DNA of 64,000 nucleotides from Rheinheimera soli (GCF_021290985.1 NZ_JAJOYU010000001.1:124001-188000); one strand, 5' to 3'; shown: positions 18,877 to 27,996, counted from the stretch's first letter. Translations and numbers: made by a program. The notes: generated by a model from the sequence alone, not told the origin.

Positions 18877-19761
18877 ATGAACTTAACTCAGCTTTATATT
18901 CTCGACGCTGTGGCCAGCAGTGAAAGCTTGCTGCAAGCCGCGGTAAAACTACATAAAACCCAACCAGCTTTGAGCATGGCACTGAAAAAGCTCGAACAGG
19001 AATGCGGTTTTACTATAGTGGATCGTAGTCAATATCGCCTGCAATTTACCGAAGCTGGTAAACGTTTTTATCAACAGGCTCAACAACTTCTGCATCAAAG
19101 TGCCCAATTAAAATCTCTGGCTCAACACTTAAGCAGAGGCGCTGAAGCCAGTTTAGGTTTAGCCTTTGACGAAGCGGTCGACCTGCAGCCTTATATGAGT
19201 GCTATCCGCCAGGCGCAGCAGCAATTTCCTCATACCGAATTATTGTTAAGTTGTGATTACCGGCTGCAAGCGCTGGAAAAACTAAAAAACCAGCAGGTTG
19301 ATTTAGCCATCAGCCCCTGGTACCCGGTTTTTATCAGTCTGGGCGATTTTGAATCAGTGGCTATTGGTCATTTTGATATTTTATGTGTCGCCAGCCCAGA
19401 GTTTTTAAAACAACTGGGCGGCCCTTTAACTCATCAGGCTCAGTTAGCCGAACTGCCCCAATTGGTGGCTAATTCAGAAGCACTGAATTTTGACAGCGGA
19501 AAATTACTCCCCCTGCAATCGGCACGCCGCGTGAAAGTGAACAACAGTTTATGTATGAAACAAGCGCTGTTAGCCCATTTAGGCTGGGGCATGGTGGCAC
19601 GGCATCAAATCGTAGACGAGCTGTTAAGTGGCGCTTTGGTGCAGCTCAAACCCATGGAGTTTCCAAAATTTATTCAGGGCGAAGTACATTTAGTGCGGCA
19701 TAAAGATCAGTTATTAGGCCCAGTGGCAAAAGCCATCTGGCAACAACTGACCGCAACTTAA
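18877..19761 (+). CDS. LysR-family transcriptional regulator
   Basis: The N-terminal winged HTH (about residues 1-60) reads LYILDAVASSESLLQAAVKLHKTQPALSMALKKLEQECGFTIVDRS, the standard LysR pattern. An effector-binding domain covers about 88-290. 294 aa from ATG 18877; an in-frame TTG lies one codon upstream. Divergent orientation next to the RND pump suggests it controls that pump. Ligand unknown. Confidence 0.88.
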   Translation: MNLTQLYILDAVASSESLLQAAVKLHKTQPALSMALKKLEQECGFTIVDRSQYRLQFTEAGKRFYQQAQQLLHQSAQLKSLAQHLSRGAEASLGLAFDEAVDLQPYMSAIRQAQQQFPHTELLLSCDYRLQALEKLKNQQVDLAISPWYPVFISLGDFESVAIGHFDILCVASPEFLKQLGGPLTHQAQLAELPQLVANSEALNFDSGKLLPLQSARRVKVNNSLCMKQALLAHLGWGMVARHQIVDELLSGALVQLKPMEFPKFIQGEVHLVRHKDQLLGPVAKAIWQQLTAT

Positions 19762-19776
19762 TACCGTAAAAAAATT

Positions 19777-19873
19777 GTAGGGGCGGGGTTTATCCCCGCC
19801 CGAACGTTGCGCCGCCAAATACGATAACAGGTATTGGTTAAAAACCACGGGCGACCATAAAGGCCGCCCCTGC
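19777..19873. repeat. REP doublet (BIME) A, downstream of the RAYT gene
   Basis: Two REP hairpins in opposite orientation. A plus-oriented unit (19777-19801) has a GTAG foot and stem GGGCGGGG/CCCCGCCC around TTTAT. A minus-oriented unit (19849-19873) has stem GGGCGACC with one mismatch and the foot changed to GCAG. They are separated by 47 bp that also recur, inverted, in doublet C. The transposase stop codon is 18 bp beyond. Confidence 0.9.
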
Positions 19874-19890
19874 AATAATTCTAATTAAAA

Positions 19891-20385
19891 TTACTGGCCT
19901 GAACGGTTGAAATAATCCGTTTGCCAGCTTTGTGGATTGGTTTGAACGTAGTTGGCTATATGTTGGTACGCTTCTTCATTCCGGATCACATGATCGTAAT
20001 AGCCCCGCTGCCAAAGTTGCGGTGCATTCTGACCAAGTGTTCCACGAACCGCTTTTTGTGATAAAGATTTAAAAGCACCAACCACAGCGCCTAACTTTGT
20101 GCGTTGTGTTTCTGGCTCATGGGAAAGCTCGAGGATAGCGTGAAAATGATTCGGCATCAGAACCCATGGATGTAGCTCTACAGCAGGAAAACGTTCCGGT
20201 ACTTTTTGCCATTGCAAAGCAACAAGTGAGCCTATGGCATTGGTTTGCATCTGGTGGTCAACAATCTCACCAAAAAGTAAAAAACGTTTATAACAACATA
20301 AAGTGATGAAGTAGACACCATTGCTACTGTAATCAAAGTCTTTTAAACGCACAGAGCGCCTTTGAGGTAAAACAGAGTTCAGCAT
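19891..20385 (-). CDS. REP-associated tyrosine transposase (RAYT, Y1/TnpA_REP family)
   Basis: Single-strand HUH nuclease related to IS200/IS605 transposases. The metal-binding H-x-H is H80-F81-H82 in LMPNHFHAIL. The C-terminal YYDHVIRNEEAYQHIANYVQTNPQSW block contains the candidate nucleophile tyrosines. At 164 aa it has the usual RAYT size. It is flanked on both sides by GTAG-footed REP hairpins (19777-19873 and 20493-20569), the substrate type these enzymes cleave. It appears intact and single-copy in the window. RAYTs are usually domesticated and vertically inherited, and do not behave as ordinary IS elements. Confidence 0.93.
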   Translation of the reverse strand: MLNSVLPQRRSVRLKDFDYSSNGVYFITLCCYKRFLLFGEIVDHQMQTNAIGSLVALQWQKVPERFPAVELHPWVLMPNHFHAILELSHEPETQRTKLGAVVGAFKSLSQKAVRGTLGQNAPQLWQRGYYDHVIRNEEAYQHIANYVQTNPQSWQTDYFNRSGQ

Positions 20386-20492
20386 CCCAGCCCCCTATGA
20401 AAATATTCCATCTGTCTATCTGATAAACAAACTTCTTTTAGTCACTAAGTTTAGTCGCTGCTGGGCACTAGTGTGAGTTGATTAAAAAATAC

Positions 20493-20569
20493 GGGCGACC
20501 ATAAAGGTCGCCCCTACAATAATTCTAATTACAATCAATAAATTGTAGGGGCGGGGTTTATCCCCGCCC
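20493..20569. repeat. REP doublet (BIME) B, upstream of the RAYT gene
   Basis: A minus-oriented unit (20493-20517: stem GGGCGACC/GGTCGCCC, loop ATAAA, CTAC foot complement) and a plus-oriented unit (20545-20569: GTAG foot, stem GGGCGGGG/CCCCGCCC, loop TTTAT). The order of the two unit types is opposite to that in doublet A, so the RAYT gene lies between outward and inward facing pairs. Confidence 0.9.
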
Positions 20570-20598
20570 GAATACTGCAGCTTCAAGTACGACGGGCA

Positions 20599-21372
20599 TT
20601 AGAAGCGGTAGCTTGCACCTAACTGATACAGATCATCGCCCGTCTCCAGCGCATCAAAGGCTACGCCTGCTGATAATGACAGATTTGGCAGTGCAAACCA
20701 TTTAGCACGCATGCTCAGGCTGTCATCGCTTTCGCTGAACACGTTATCAGAGATCCATTCATAACCTACACCAGCAGAGAAATTCTTGCCGAAGTAATAG
20801 TCAGCACCTACACCATAACGGGTCACTGAAGCATGGCGATAATCAAGAATGCTTGCTTCCAGATTAATCATATCGCCTGTGCCTAAATCCCACAGTTTTT
20901 TGGTCATCACACCATAGTTAGTGCTGCTGCCGCCTTGTTCTGGTCTGTCGTGCTCAAAAATGGCACCTACTAACCAGTCATTGCTGATGAAGTAACCTAC
21001 AGTACCATCAACATCTTGTTGATCCGTGCCACTGAAATGTGTCCATTCCAATTTACCGTAGAAGTTATGGCTTTGATCCATATACTCACCACCGACAGAC
21101 CAGGCGTTTTGATCAAAATCACCGATCGAAGTGCGAGACAAAGTACCGAATACGCTGGCGTTTTTATTAATAAATGCAGCTTCAGCTAATGGTGTTTTGC
21201 CGGATGTATCTACGGCATTAAAGAAATACTGGTGCTTCAGTGTCCATGAATCAATATCTGAGGTGCCGAAATCACCATTGATATAATCCACGGAAGATTC
21301 ATTTTGATAGCTGTTCGCTGCTGCACCGGTTGAGACTACAGCGATAAGTAAAGCGAGCATGGAACGTTTCAT
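20599..21372 (-). CDS. Outer-membrane beta-barrel protein (putative porin)
   Basis: 257 aa from ATG 21372, which follows AAAGGTAG. A signal peptide is visible (MKRSMLALLIAVVSTGAAANS). The rest alternates polar and aromatic residues in short strands with acidic turns, and the last residue is Phe (LGASYRF), the usual barrel-assembly signal. I cannot assign substrate or family precisely. The same frame stays open upstream into uvrB, but that part has no protein-like features and the signal peptide fixes the start. Confidence 0.85.
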   Translation of the reverse strand: MKRSMLALLIAVVSTGAAANSYQNESSVDYINGDFGTSDIDSWTLKHQYFFNAVDTSGKTPLAEAAFINKNASVFGTLSRTSIGDFDQNAWSVGGEYMDQSHNFYGKLEWTHFSGTDQQDVDGTVGYFISNDWLVGAIFEHDRPEQGGSSTNYGVMTKKLWDLGTGDMINLEASILDYRHASVTRYGVGADYYFGKNFSAGVGYEWISDNVFSESDDSLSMRAKWFALPNLSLSAGVAFDALETGDDLYQLGASYRF

Positions 21373-21508
21373 AAATACTACCTTTTGGTTGAGAAAACGC
21401 AGGCAGTGTAAACTTCTGAAAGTTAATGCTCTCTGAACGACTCTGTAAAGAACTGTATAAATATCAAACAGATAACTATATAAAACAGGAAAACTCCGAT
21501 GGATCCTG

Positions 21509-23506
21509 TTAAATTTCCAGCAAAGCTTGGCGTAATTGATGGATTTGATCCCGTACTTGCGCTGCCAGTTCAAATTCCAGATCTTTGGCATGCTGCAGCA
21601 TTTTCTGCTCCAGTTGCTTAATTTCAGCCTGCAGTTGATAAGGTGTTTTGCCTTTGGCCAGTTTGATTTTTTCCGCCACTTTAGGCAAATCAGCATCCTG
21701 TCCAAGATCCATTACATCCGACACCTTCTTCTTAATGGCCGTAGGTGTGATGCCATGCAATTCGTTATAAGCAATCTGTTTATTGCGCCGACGCTCGGTT
21801 TCATTAATAGCGCGTTGCATAGAACCGGTAATGCGGTCGGCATAGAGCACAGCTTTCCCATACAAATTACGGGCGGCACGGCCCATGGTTTGAATAAGCG
21901 AACGCTCTGAACGTAAAAAGCCTTCTTTATCCGCATCCAGAATAGCCACTAACGACACTTCAGGAATATCCAAACCTTCCCGCAGCAAATTAATGCCGAC
22001 CAGCACGTCAAAGACGCCTAAACGTAAATCGCGGATAATCTCCATCCGCTCGACTGTGTCGATGTCGGAGTGCAAATAACGCACCTTAACACCATGACCT
22101 GCTAAATAATCTGTTAAATCCTCAGCCATTTTTTTGGTCAGTACTGTCACCAGAACCCGCTCACCAATTTTGGCGCAGCGGAAAGCTTCTGACATTAAAT
22201 CGTCCACTTGTGTGGCTACAGGCCGAATTTCGATGACAGGGTCTAATAAACCTGTTGGCCGCACCACCTGCTCTATCACTTCACCGGCTGATTGTTTTAA
22301 CTCGTAATCTGCTGGTGTGGCCGACACATAAATCCGCTGCGGCGCTATAGATTCAAACTCATCAAACTTCAGTGGCCTGTTATCCAAAGCCGAAGGTAAA
22401 CGAAAACCATAGTTCACCAGGTTTTCTTTACGCGAACGATCGCCTTTGTACATAGCGCCAATTTGTGAAATGGTGACATGCGACTCATCAATAAACATCA
22501 AACCATCAGCCGGAAAATAATCCAGCAAGGTTGGAGGCGGCTCACCTTCTGCCCGGCCAGATAAATAGCGCGAGTAGTTTTCAATGCCGGAGCAATAACC
22601 CAGCTCAACCATCATTTCTAAATCAAATAAAGTGCGCTGGCCTATACGCTGCTCTTCTATCAAACGATTTTCTGCCAGCAATTGAGCACGGCGCTCTTTT
22701 AGCTCCACTTTAATACGTTCAGTGGCGGCCAGAATTTTTTCCCGTGGCGTGACATAGTGAGTTTTTGGATAAATAGTGTAACGGCTGACCACTTTCTCCA
22801 CTGAGCCTGTCAGCGGGTCGAATAAACTGATGCGCTCAATTTCTTCATCAAATAGCTCGATACGCACTGCAATTTCATCCGACTCAGCCGGAAATACATC
22901 AATTACATCACCTCGTACACGGTAAGTTGCGCGTTCAAAGGCCGAATCATTGCGGCTGTATTGCAGCTCGGCCAGACGGCGTAAGATAAAACGCTGATCA
23001 ACTATATCGCCCACTTTGAGATGCAACAGCATCTTCATATAGGATTCCGGATCGCCCAAACCATAAATAGCCGACACTGAGGCGATAATCACTACGTCCC
23101 GTCTTTCCATCAAGGCTTTGGTGGCCGATAAACGCATTTGCTCTATGTGCTCATTAATAGAAGCGTCTTTTTCGATAAAAGTATCGCTGGAAGGCACATA
23201 AGCTTCAGGCTGGTAGTAGTCGTAATAAGACACAAAGTATTCCACCGAGTTATTCGGGAAAAACTCTTTCATCTCACCATAGAGCTGAGCAGCCAATGTT
23301 TTGTTATGCGCCATAATCAGTGTGGGTCTGTTCACTTGCGCTATCACATTAGCCATAGTGAAAGTTTTACCAGAACCGGTGACACCCAATAAAGTTTGAT
23401 GGGCCAAGCCTGCTTCTAAGCCTTCCACCAGCTTGGCGATGGCTGTAGGTTGATCGCCGGCAGGCTGATAATGGGAAACCAATTCAAAATCGCGACTCAT
23501 CGACAT
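21509..23506 (-). CDS. uvrB: Excinuclease ABC subunit UvrB
   Basis: Damage-recognition helicase subunit of nucleotide excision repair. Walker A is in [15 protein letters not shown]. The beta-hairpin region [21 protein letters not shown], the DEAD-like box [16 protein letters not shown] and helicase motif [11 protein letters not shown] are all present. The C-terminal UVR domain that contacts UvrC occupies about 625-662 ([35 protein letters not shown]). 665 aa; starts at Met1 or Met3 are both possible. Confidence 0.98.
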   Translation of the reverse strand: MSMSRDFELVSHYQPAGDQPTAIAKLVEGLEAGLAHQTLLGVTGSGKTFTMANVIAQVNRPTLIMAHNKTLAAQLYGEMKEFFPNNSVEYFVSYYDYYQPEAYVPSSDTFIEKDASINEHIEQMRLSATKALMERRDVVIIASVSAIYGLGDPESYMKMLLHLKVGDIVDQRFILRRLAELQYSRNDSAFERATYRVRGDVIDVFPAESDEIAVRIELFDEEIERISLFDPLTGSVEKVVSRYTIYPKTHYVTPREKILAATERIKVELKERRAQLLAENRLIEEQRIGQRTLFDLEMMVELGYCSGIENYSRYLSGRAEGEPPPTLLDYFPADGLMFIDESHVTISQIGAMYKGDRSRKENLVNYGFRLPSALDNRPLKFDEFESIAPQRIYVSATPADYELKQSAGEVIEQVVRPTGLLDPVIEIRPVATQVDDLMSEAFRCAKIGERVLVTVLTKKMAEDLTDYLAGHGVKVRYLHSDIDTVERMEIIRDLRLGVFDVLVGINLLREGLDIPEVSLVAILDADKEGFLRSERSLIQTMGRAARNLYGKAVLYADRITGSMQRAINETERRRNKQIAYNELHGITPTAIKKKVSDVMDLGQDADLPKVAEKIKLAKGKTPYQLQAEIKQLEQKMLQHAKDLEFELAAQVRDQIHQLRQALLEI

Positions 23507-23564
23507 CCACCACTCAAAGTTATGACATGCGGATCATGCAAAACCAATTTACTACCGCGACTCA

Positions 23565-24929
23565 TCAGGACTCCCCACTTATTCGTAAAGCAGCCAGTTT
23601 ACGCTTAAACCAGTTGTACGCCAGACCGGAAGTAAAGGCATTCGCAATAAGCCCGCCAACAAAGACCCCAATCACTCCGCCCAGCAAACCGCCTATATAA
23701 GCAAAAGGCACATAAAATACAAAGAGGCGAACCACACTGAGTTGCAGCGCACTCATCGGCAGATGTAAGGCGTTAAAAGAGGAATTAGTCAGAATAATAA
23801 TGCCCTGCAAGCCGTAGCCTAAAGGCAAAATCCAGATAAAGTAGCGAATATACTGTGCCACTAAAGGATCGTCAGTAAACAGATCCGCCACCAGCCAGGC
23901 ACCAGCGGCCAATCCTATATAAACCACTAACTGCCAGGCCAGAATAAATTTGATGCAGCTTCTGTATGCATCATCAATGCGCTGATAAGCACAGGCCCCA
24001 TAATTTTGACTGACAAAAGGCGGTAAGGTCATCGAAAGTGCCAGTACGACTAAGGAAGCAATACTCTCAATGCGGGCACCGACACCAAAAGCAGCGACAG
24101 CTTCAGCGCCATAACTTGCCATCAGTGCAGTTAAAATAGCCATAGCCAATGGGGTCAGCATATTGGCTCCCGCTGCTGGCAGGCCTATATGTAAAATTTT
24201 ACGGCTTATTTGAATAAATTCTTTCAAAGGCTGATGCCCTATATCCACCAGCTTACGACGCACCATCAGCAAATACAGAATAAGGCCAAAACCCAGTAGC
24301 CAGGAAATAAGGCTGGCTATAGATGCTCCGGCTACGCCCATCGCCGGCACAGGCCCCCAGCCAAAAATAAATATCGGGTCCAGCACGGCATTTAATAAAC
24401 CAGCACTGGCCATCAGAATACTGGGGGTTTTGGTATCTCCGGCAGCGCGCAGCACCGCATTACCAATCATGGGGGTAATTAAAAACACAGCGCCAAAAAA
24501 CCAGATCTCCATATAGTCATGGATAAAAGGCAACGTATCGTCTTTAGCGCCTAATAAACGGAATAAGGGCTCAATAGTCAGATAGCCCACCACAGACAAA
24601 GCAATGACTAAATATGCTGACAACCATAACGCTGCTAAACCATCACTACGGGCACTTTGCTGATCGCCACTGCCCAAAGCCCGGGCAATCACAGCTGAAG
24701 TACCAATGCTCAAGCCTATGGCTAAGCTAATCACGGTAAAGGTAATAGGAAAAGTAAAACTGACTGCAGCCAGTTCTGCCGTGCCCAACATACTTATAAA
24801 AAAGGTATCTACCAAATTAAATGACATTAACGTAATCATGCCAAACAGCACAGGTACCGTCATTTGTTTCATAGTGGCCTGAATATCACCTTTGAGCAGA
24901 TCAGGGCGTGTCGAAGTGGATTGAGTCAT
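23565..24929 (-). CDS. MATE-family multidrug/Na+ efflux transporter
   Basis: Twelve predicted membrane segments over 454 aa in the two-lobe MATE layout. Features include MTVPVLFGMITLMSFNLVDTFFISMLGTAELAAVSFTFPITF in the first lobe and a matching GLPAAGANMLTPLAMAILTALMASYGAEAVAAFGVGARIE in the second. Drives export by Na+ or H+ antiport; the ligand cannot be predicted. It lies 58 bp upstream of uvrB on the same strand and may be cotranscribed with it. Confidence 0.92.
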   Translation of the reverse strand: MTQSTSTRPDLLKGDIQATMKQMTVPVLFGMITLMSFNLVDTFFISMLGTAELAAVSFTFPITFTVISLAIGLSIGTSAVIARALGSGDQQSARSDGLAALWLSAYLVIALSVVGYLTIEPLFRLLGAKDDTLPFIHDYMEIWFFGAVFLITPMIGNAVLRAAGDTKTPSILMASAGLLNAVLDPIFIFGWGPVPAMGVAGASIASLISWLLGFGLILYLLMVRRKLVDIGHQPLKEFIQISRKILHIGLPAAGANMLTPLAMAILTALMASYGAEAVAAFGVGARIESIASLVVLALSMTLPPFVSQNYGACAYQRIDDAYRSCIKFILAWQLVVYIGLAAGAWLVADLFTDDPLVAQYIRYFIWILPLGYGLQGIIILTNSSFNALHLPMSALQLSVVRLFVFYVPFAYIGGLLGGVIGVFVGGLIANAFTSGLAYNWFKRKLAALRISGES

Positions 24930-25412
24930 AACAGTCAGCTTAAGCGCAAGTGGCCGCTATTGTAGAGAAAAGTCAGAGCTCGCACTACCTAGGATGCGAC
25001 CAAATTGAGCTAAAACTGAGCAAGAATAAGAAAAAATGTTCACAATCTGCTTTTGCATAGAAATTTTGTTTCATTAAGACTGTATTGCATAAGGTTTCAA
25101 TTCTTTCAAATTCGTAAATCATTGTTTTATATAGAATAAAAAATTAGTCTCAAACCTATTGATCTGGCGCTAAGCCTTATCTGTTAAGGCTTAGCCTATC
25201 CATCAGGCCAACAATTCACAGACTTATCCACAGATTCTGTGGGTAACTTACGCCAGCCCTTGAGTGGCCTGACTTTGCCAAAAATCATTCATGCTACTAA
25301 AGCACGAATAGCTTTTGCATATGCAAAAATTGGTTTTGTGTAGCTTTTCTGCCCGCTTTGGCTAAACAAGCAGCAAGTAAACTTCTTTTATGAAAAAGCA
25401 CCTGCCAAAGTG
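24930..25412. other. Gene-free stretch upstream of the tRNA-Asn cluster
   Basis: AT-rich and without a plausible gene. It contains a 9-bp perfect hairpin TAAGCCTTA/TAAGGCTTA (25171-25193, no T run). It has a consensus DnaA box TTATCCACA (25224-25232) facing a one-mismatch box (TGTGGGTAA, 25238-25246) in inverted orientation. It also has a perfect 16-bp palindrome TTTTGCATATGCAAAA (25313-25328). Whether any of these is functional is unknown. Confidence 0.5.
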
Positions 25413-25441
25413 TTGACAGTGTTTGAGACGGGCATTAGTAT
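25413..25441 (+). promoter_or_regulatory. Predicted promoter of the tRNA-Asn operon with GC-rich discriminator
   Basis: A perfect TTGACA (25413-25418), a 17-bp spacer and TAGTAT (25436-25441), followed directly by TGCGCCCC. A GC-rich discriminator after the -10 is the usual mark of stable-RNA promoters under stringent (ppGpp/DksA) control. The first tRNA begins 23 bp downstream. Confidence 0.75.
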
Positions 25442-25464
25442 TGCGCCCCGTTGCAGAACACAGT

Positions 25465-25541
25465 TCCTCAGTAGCTCAGCCGGTTAGAGCGGCGGACTGT
25501 TAATCCGTAGGTCGTTGGTTCGAGTCCAACCTGGGGAGCCA
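25465..25541 (+). tRNA. tRNA-Asn (GTT), copy 1
   Basis: 77-nt cloverleaf with encoded CCA. Acceptor stem TCCTCAG/CTGGGGA, anticodon GTT in CTGTTAA, T-loop GGTTCGAGTCC, discriminator G. Confidence 0.97.
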
Positions 25542-25567
25542 CTGTAGTCTCAACATATTATTTCAGT

Positions 25568-25644
25568 TCCTCAGTAGCTCAGCCGGTTAGAGCGGCGGAC
25601 TGTTAATCCGTAGGTCGTTGGTTCGAGTCCAACCTGGGGAGCCA
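25568..25644 (+). tRNA. tRNA-Asn (GTT), copy 2
   Basis: Identical in all 77 nt to the copy 26 bp upstream, including encoded CCA. Presumably processed from the same precursor. Confidence 0.97.
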
Positions 25645-25679
25645 ACTGAAATAATCACAATTTGATAACCGTATACAAT

Positions 25680-25756
25680 TCCTCAGTAGCTCAGCCGGTT
25701 AGAGCGGCGGACTGTTAATCCGTAGGTCGTTGGTTCGAGTCCAACCTGGGGAGCCA
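25680..25756 (+). tRNA. tRNA-Asn (GTT), copy 3
   Basis: Identical in sequence to copies 1 and 2, with a 35-bp spacer from copy 2. No convincing intrinsic terminator follows; T-rich sequence (25792-25810) lacks a stem. Confidence 0.97.
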
Positions 25757-25879
25757 CCTAAATCACATCTTGTTCCTTCCCTTAATTATCTATTTTTCTT
25801 AGTGTTTTTCTGTGAAATACCTTAAGCTTATTTTTTGATGTTCAAGCCCGGACAAAAAATTCAGCATGGGTTGCCTGCT

Positions 25880-27736
25880 ATGAAGTCTCCATCCTTTATT
25901 GCTTTAAGTCACTGGACTGCCGCTTTGTTGTCAGCAGTGCTTGCGCTTTGGCTGTTCTGGTTTGCCGCAGCTCAACAAATTCAAAGCTTGTATCAGCTGC
26001 ATTACAGTGCGATTCAGCAAATGTTAGCCAGTGATTTAACCGGCGATACAAAAATTCTGACTCGTCAGTTAAGCAGCAGTTTTGATTTACCTTATTTAAA
26101 AGTCAGCCAACTGGATGGTGTAGTACTGCATGAACAAAGCAATACTATGCCTGCTTATACTATGGCCTCCTGGGTACTGAACCAGTTTGACCGCCCTATC
26201 ACTGCGGCTTCCATCAAAGATCAGGCACATAATTTACAGGTCGAGTTTTTACCGCAACTTTCGGAGCAGTTAAGTACGCTGGAGCTTTTTAGTTTGTTTT
26301 TGTTTTTTGGTCCGCTGATTTTAGGTGTATTGCCTTATTACCTGCAGCCAGGCCGGCCAAAAAAGCAAAAAGCCCTGCCACCTCATCCTATCGAAGCTGC
26401 AGTGCACCAAGCGCCAGCGGTCGTACAACAATTGCAGCCTCAGGCAACCACTTCAGGCACCGACTATTTATTAGAACTGGCCTTGTATGATCAACTGACC
26501 TCTTTACCTAACCGTCAGCAGTTTGTCCGCTATTACGAACAGCAACTCAAAGCCGCTAATGCGGTGCATCAGTCCGTATTTTTGCTGGTCCGTTGCCACT
26601 CGCTGGCCCAGATCAACCACAAACAAGGTTATCTGGCAGGTGATTTGTATATTAAAGAGATGGCGGACTTATTAAAGCAGCTACCTCAGTTGTCAGACGA
26701 AAGCCCTTTGTTCCGGCTGAATAACACTGACTTTTGTGTGTTGTTTCCACAAATGACCACTGAACAAACTGAAGAGCTGGTGTTACTGCTGCAGCAGAAC
26801 TTTGACAGCTATCAGCAGCAAAAACTGCTGGATTCGGTGGCATTAACAGGTTTAGTTCAAGTCGCCCAAGGCAAACCTTTAGGTGAATTACTGGCCATGG
26901 CAGACACAGCCTTAGGGCTGGCAAAAACCAAACAAAGCAAAGTCACCAAACAAAGCAATTTATGGTACTTATTTAGCGATGCTCAGGAGCAAACGGCTCA
27001 GTCATCCTTCAGTACCAAAAACTGGCGCAGTCTTATTGACGATGTGCTGCAAGGTCAGCGTTTGAGTTTATTAGCCCAACCTATCCAGCCACTGAATAAA
27101 ACCAGTAAAACCTATTCCGAATTATTAGTGCGCTTTCGCAGTAATGAAGATCAGCTATTACCCACAGCATTGTTTTTGGAGATGGCGCAAAAACTCGACA
27201 AACTCATCGACATTGAGCAGATGATCGTAGAACAAGCCTTGACGATAGTGGCGAATCATCCGGAACAAAGTTTTGGTTTGAATCTGTCAGCCTATTCAGT
27301 GCAGGACGAAGGCTTTATCAGTTATCTGGAACGACGGCTATTAAAGGAAACCGAACTGACACCCCGACTGGTATTTGAAATCAGTGAATGGGGTTTGCAG
27401 CAAAACCTGAAATTAAGCAAACGCCTGATTGATATGCTGCATCAGTGTGGCTCTCGGGTGACAGTCGAAAAATTTGGCGCAGGTATTACTTCTTTTAAAT
27501 TTTTCCGCGATTTAAAACCTGATTTTGTCAAAATGGATGGCAGTTACACCCGACAAATTGAAGAAGATAAAAACAACCAGTATTTTGTCCGGCTGATGGT
27601 CGACTTAGCGCACCGCATTGGCGTGGCTGTATTTGCCGAAAATGTAGAAACTGCTGCAGAAAAACAAATGCTGGAGTCGTTGTTGATTGATGGCATACAA
27701 GGCTACTTCTTAAGTAAGCCTGCGCCACTGGAATAA
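25880..27736 (+). CDS. LapD-like membrane c-di-GMP receptor with degenerate GGDEF and EAL domains
   Basis: Start uncertain: ATG 25880 gives 618 aa, and ATG 25838 would add 14 residues; neither has a strong ribosome site. Layout from 25880: TM1 (about 10-30), a periplasmic segment of about 105 residues, TM2 (about 136-153), a GGDEF-fold domain (about 195-355) and an EAL-fold domain (about 385-618). The GGDEF motif is replaced by NNTDF (281-285). EAL is replaced by ELL (414-416), and the catalytic DD of DDFG by EK (530-531). Both enzymatic sites therefore look dead while the folds are kept, as in LapD-type c-di-GMP receptors that signal across the inner membrane. No lapG homologue is adjacent. 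Confidence 0.8.
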   Translation: MKSPSFIALSHWTAALLSAVLALWLFWFAAAQQIQSLYQLHYSAIQQMLASDLTGDTKILTRQLSSSFDLPYLKVSQLDGVVLHEQSNTMPAYTMASWVLNQFDRPITAASIKDQAHNLQVEFLPQLSEQLSTLELFSLFLFFGPLILGVLPYYLQPGRPKKQKALPPHPIEAAVHQAPAVVQQLQPQATTSGTDYLLELALYDQLTSLPNRQQFVRYYEQQLKAANAVHQSVFLLVRCHSLAQINHKQGYLAGDLYIKEMADLLKQLPQLSDESPLFRLNNTDFCVLFPQMTTEQTEELVLLLQQNFDSYQQQKLLDSVALTGLVQVAQGKPLGELLAMADTALGLAKTKQSKVTKQSNLWYLFSDAQEQTAQSSFSTKNWRSLIDDVLQGQRLSLLAQPIQPLNKTSKTYSELLVRFRSNEDQLLPTALFLEMAQKLDKLIDIEQMIVEQALTIVANHPEQSFGLNLSAYSVQDEGFISYLERRLLKETELTPRLVFEISEWGLQQNLKLSKRLIDMLHQCGSRVTVEKFGAGITSFKFFRDLKPDFVKMDGSYTRQIEEDKNNQYFVRLMVDLAHRIGVAVFAENVETAAEKQMLESLLIDGIQGYFLSKPAPLE

Positions 27737-27791
27737 AACGGGCGGCGATAAACCCCGCATCGACAATCTGTTGATGTTGAACAGAATTATT

Positions 27792-27888
27792 GTAGGGGCG
27801 ACCTTTATGGTCGTCCGTGGTTTTAATCCAATACCTGTCAGCATGTTTACTGCGGCAACGTTCGGGCGGGGATAAACCCCGCCCCTAC
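27792..27888. repeat. REP doublet (BIME) C between the LapD-like gene and rsxA
   Basis: Inverted copy of doublet A. A plus unit (27792-27816) has a GTAG foot and stem GGGCGACC/GGTCGTCC. A minus unit (27864-27888) has stem GGGCGGGG/CCCCGCCC ending in CTAC. The 47-bp spacer resembles the reverse complement of the spacer in A (AACGTTCGGG next to the unit, AATACCTGT in the middle). A partial unit (GGGCGG, then GATAAACCCCG) lies at 27740-27757. No gene or promoter could be read in the rest of 27737-27996. Confidence 0.88.
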
Positions 27889-27996
27889 TTTATTATCCGG
27901 CGCCATAGGCTCAGATATGGGCCATTCGCGTTCAGCGCTGTTGTTTCAATAACAACAAAGCCGCATAATAGCGCGACTTTTTTCTGGGGTTCTTTT

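Noticed and set aside
21373-21705. In-frame upstream extension of the outer-membrane barrel gene, which would give a 368-residue protein overlapping uvrB
   Set aside because: The extension lies in another frame of the uvrB 3' end and has no protein-like pattern. The signal peptide and ribosome site at 21372 fix the real start.
23507-23564. CGCGACTCATC repeated near the uvrB start codon and the MATE stop codon
   Set aside because: A single short repeat of 10-11 bp with no symmetry or known meaning; likely chance.
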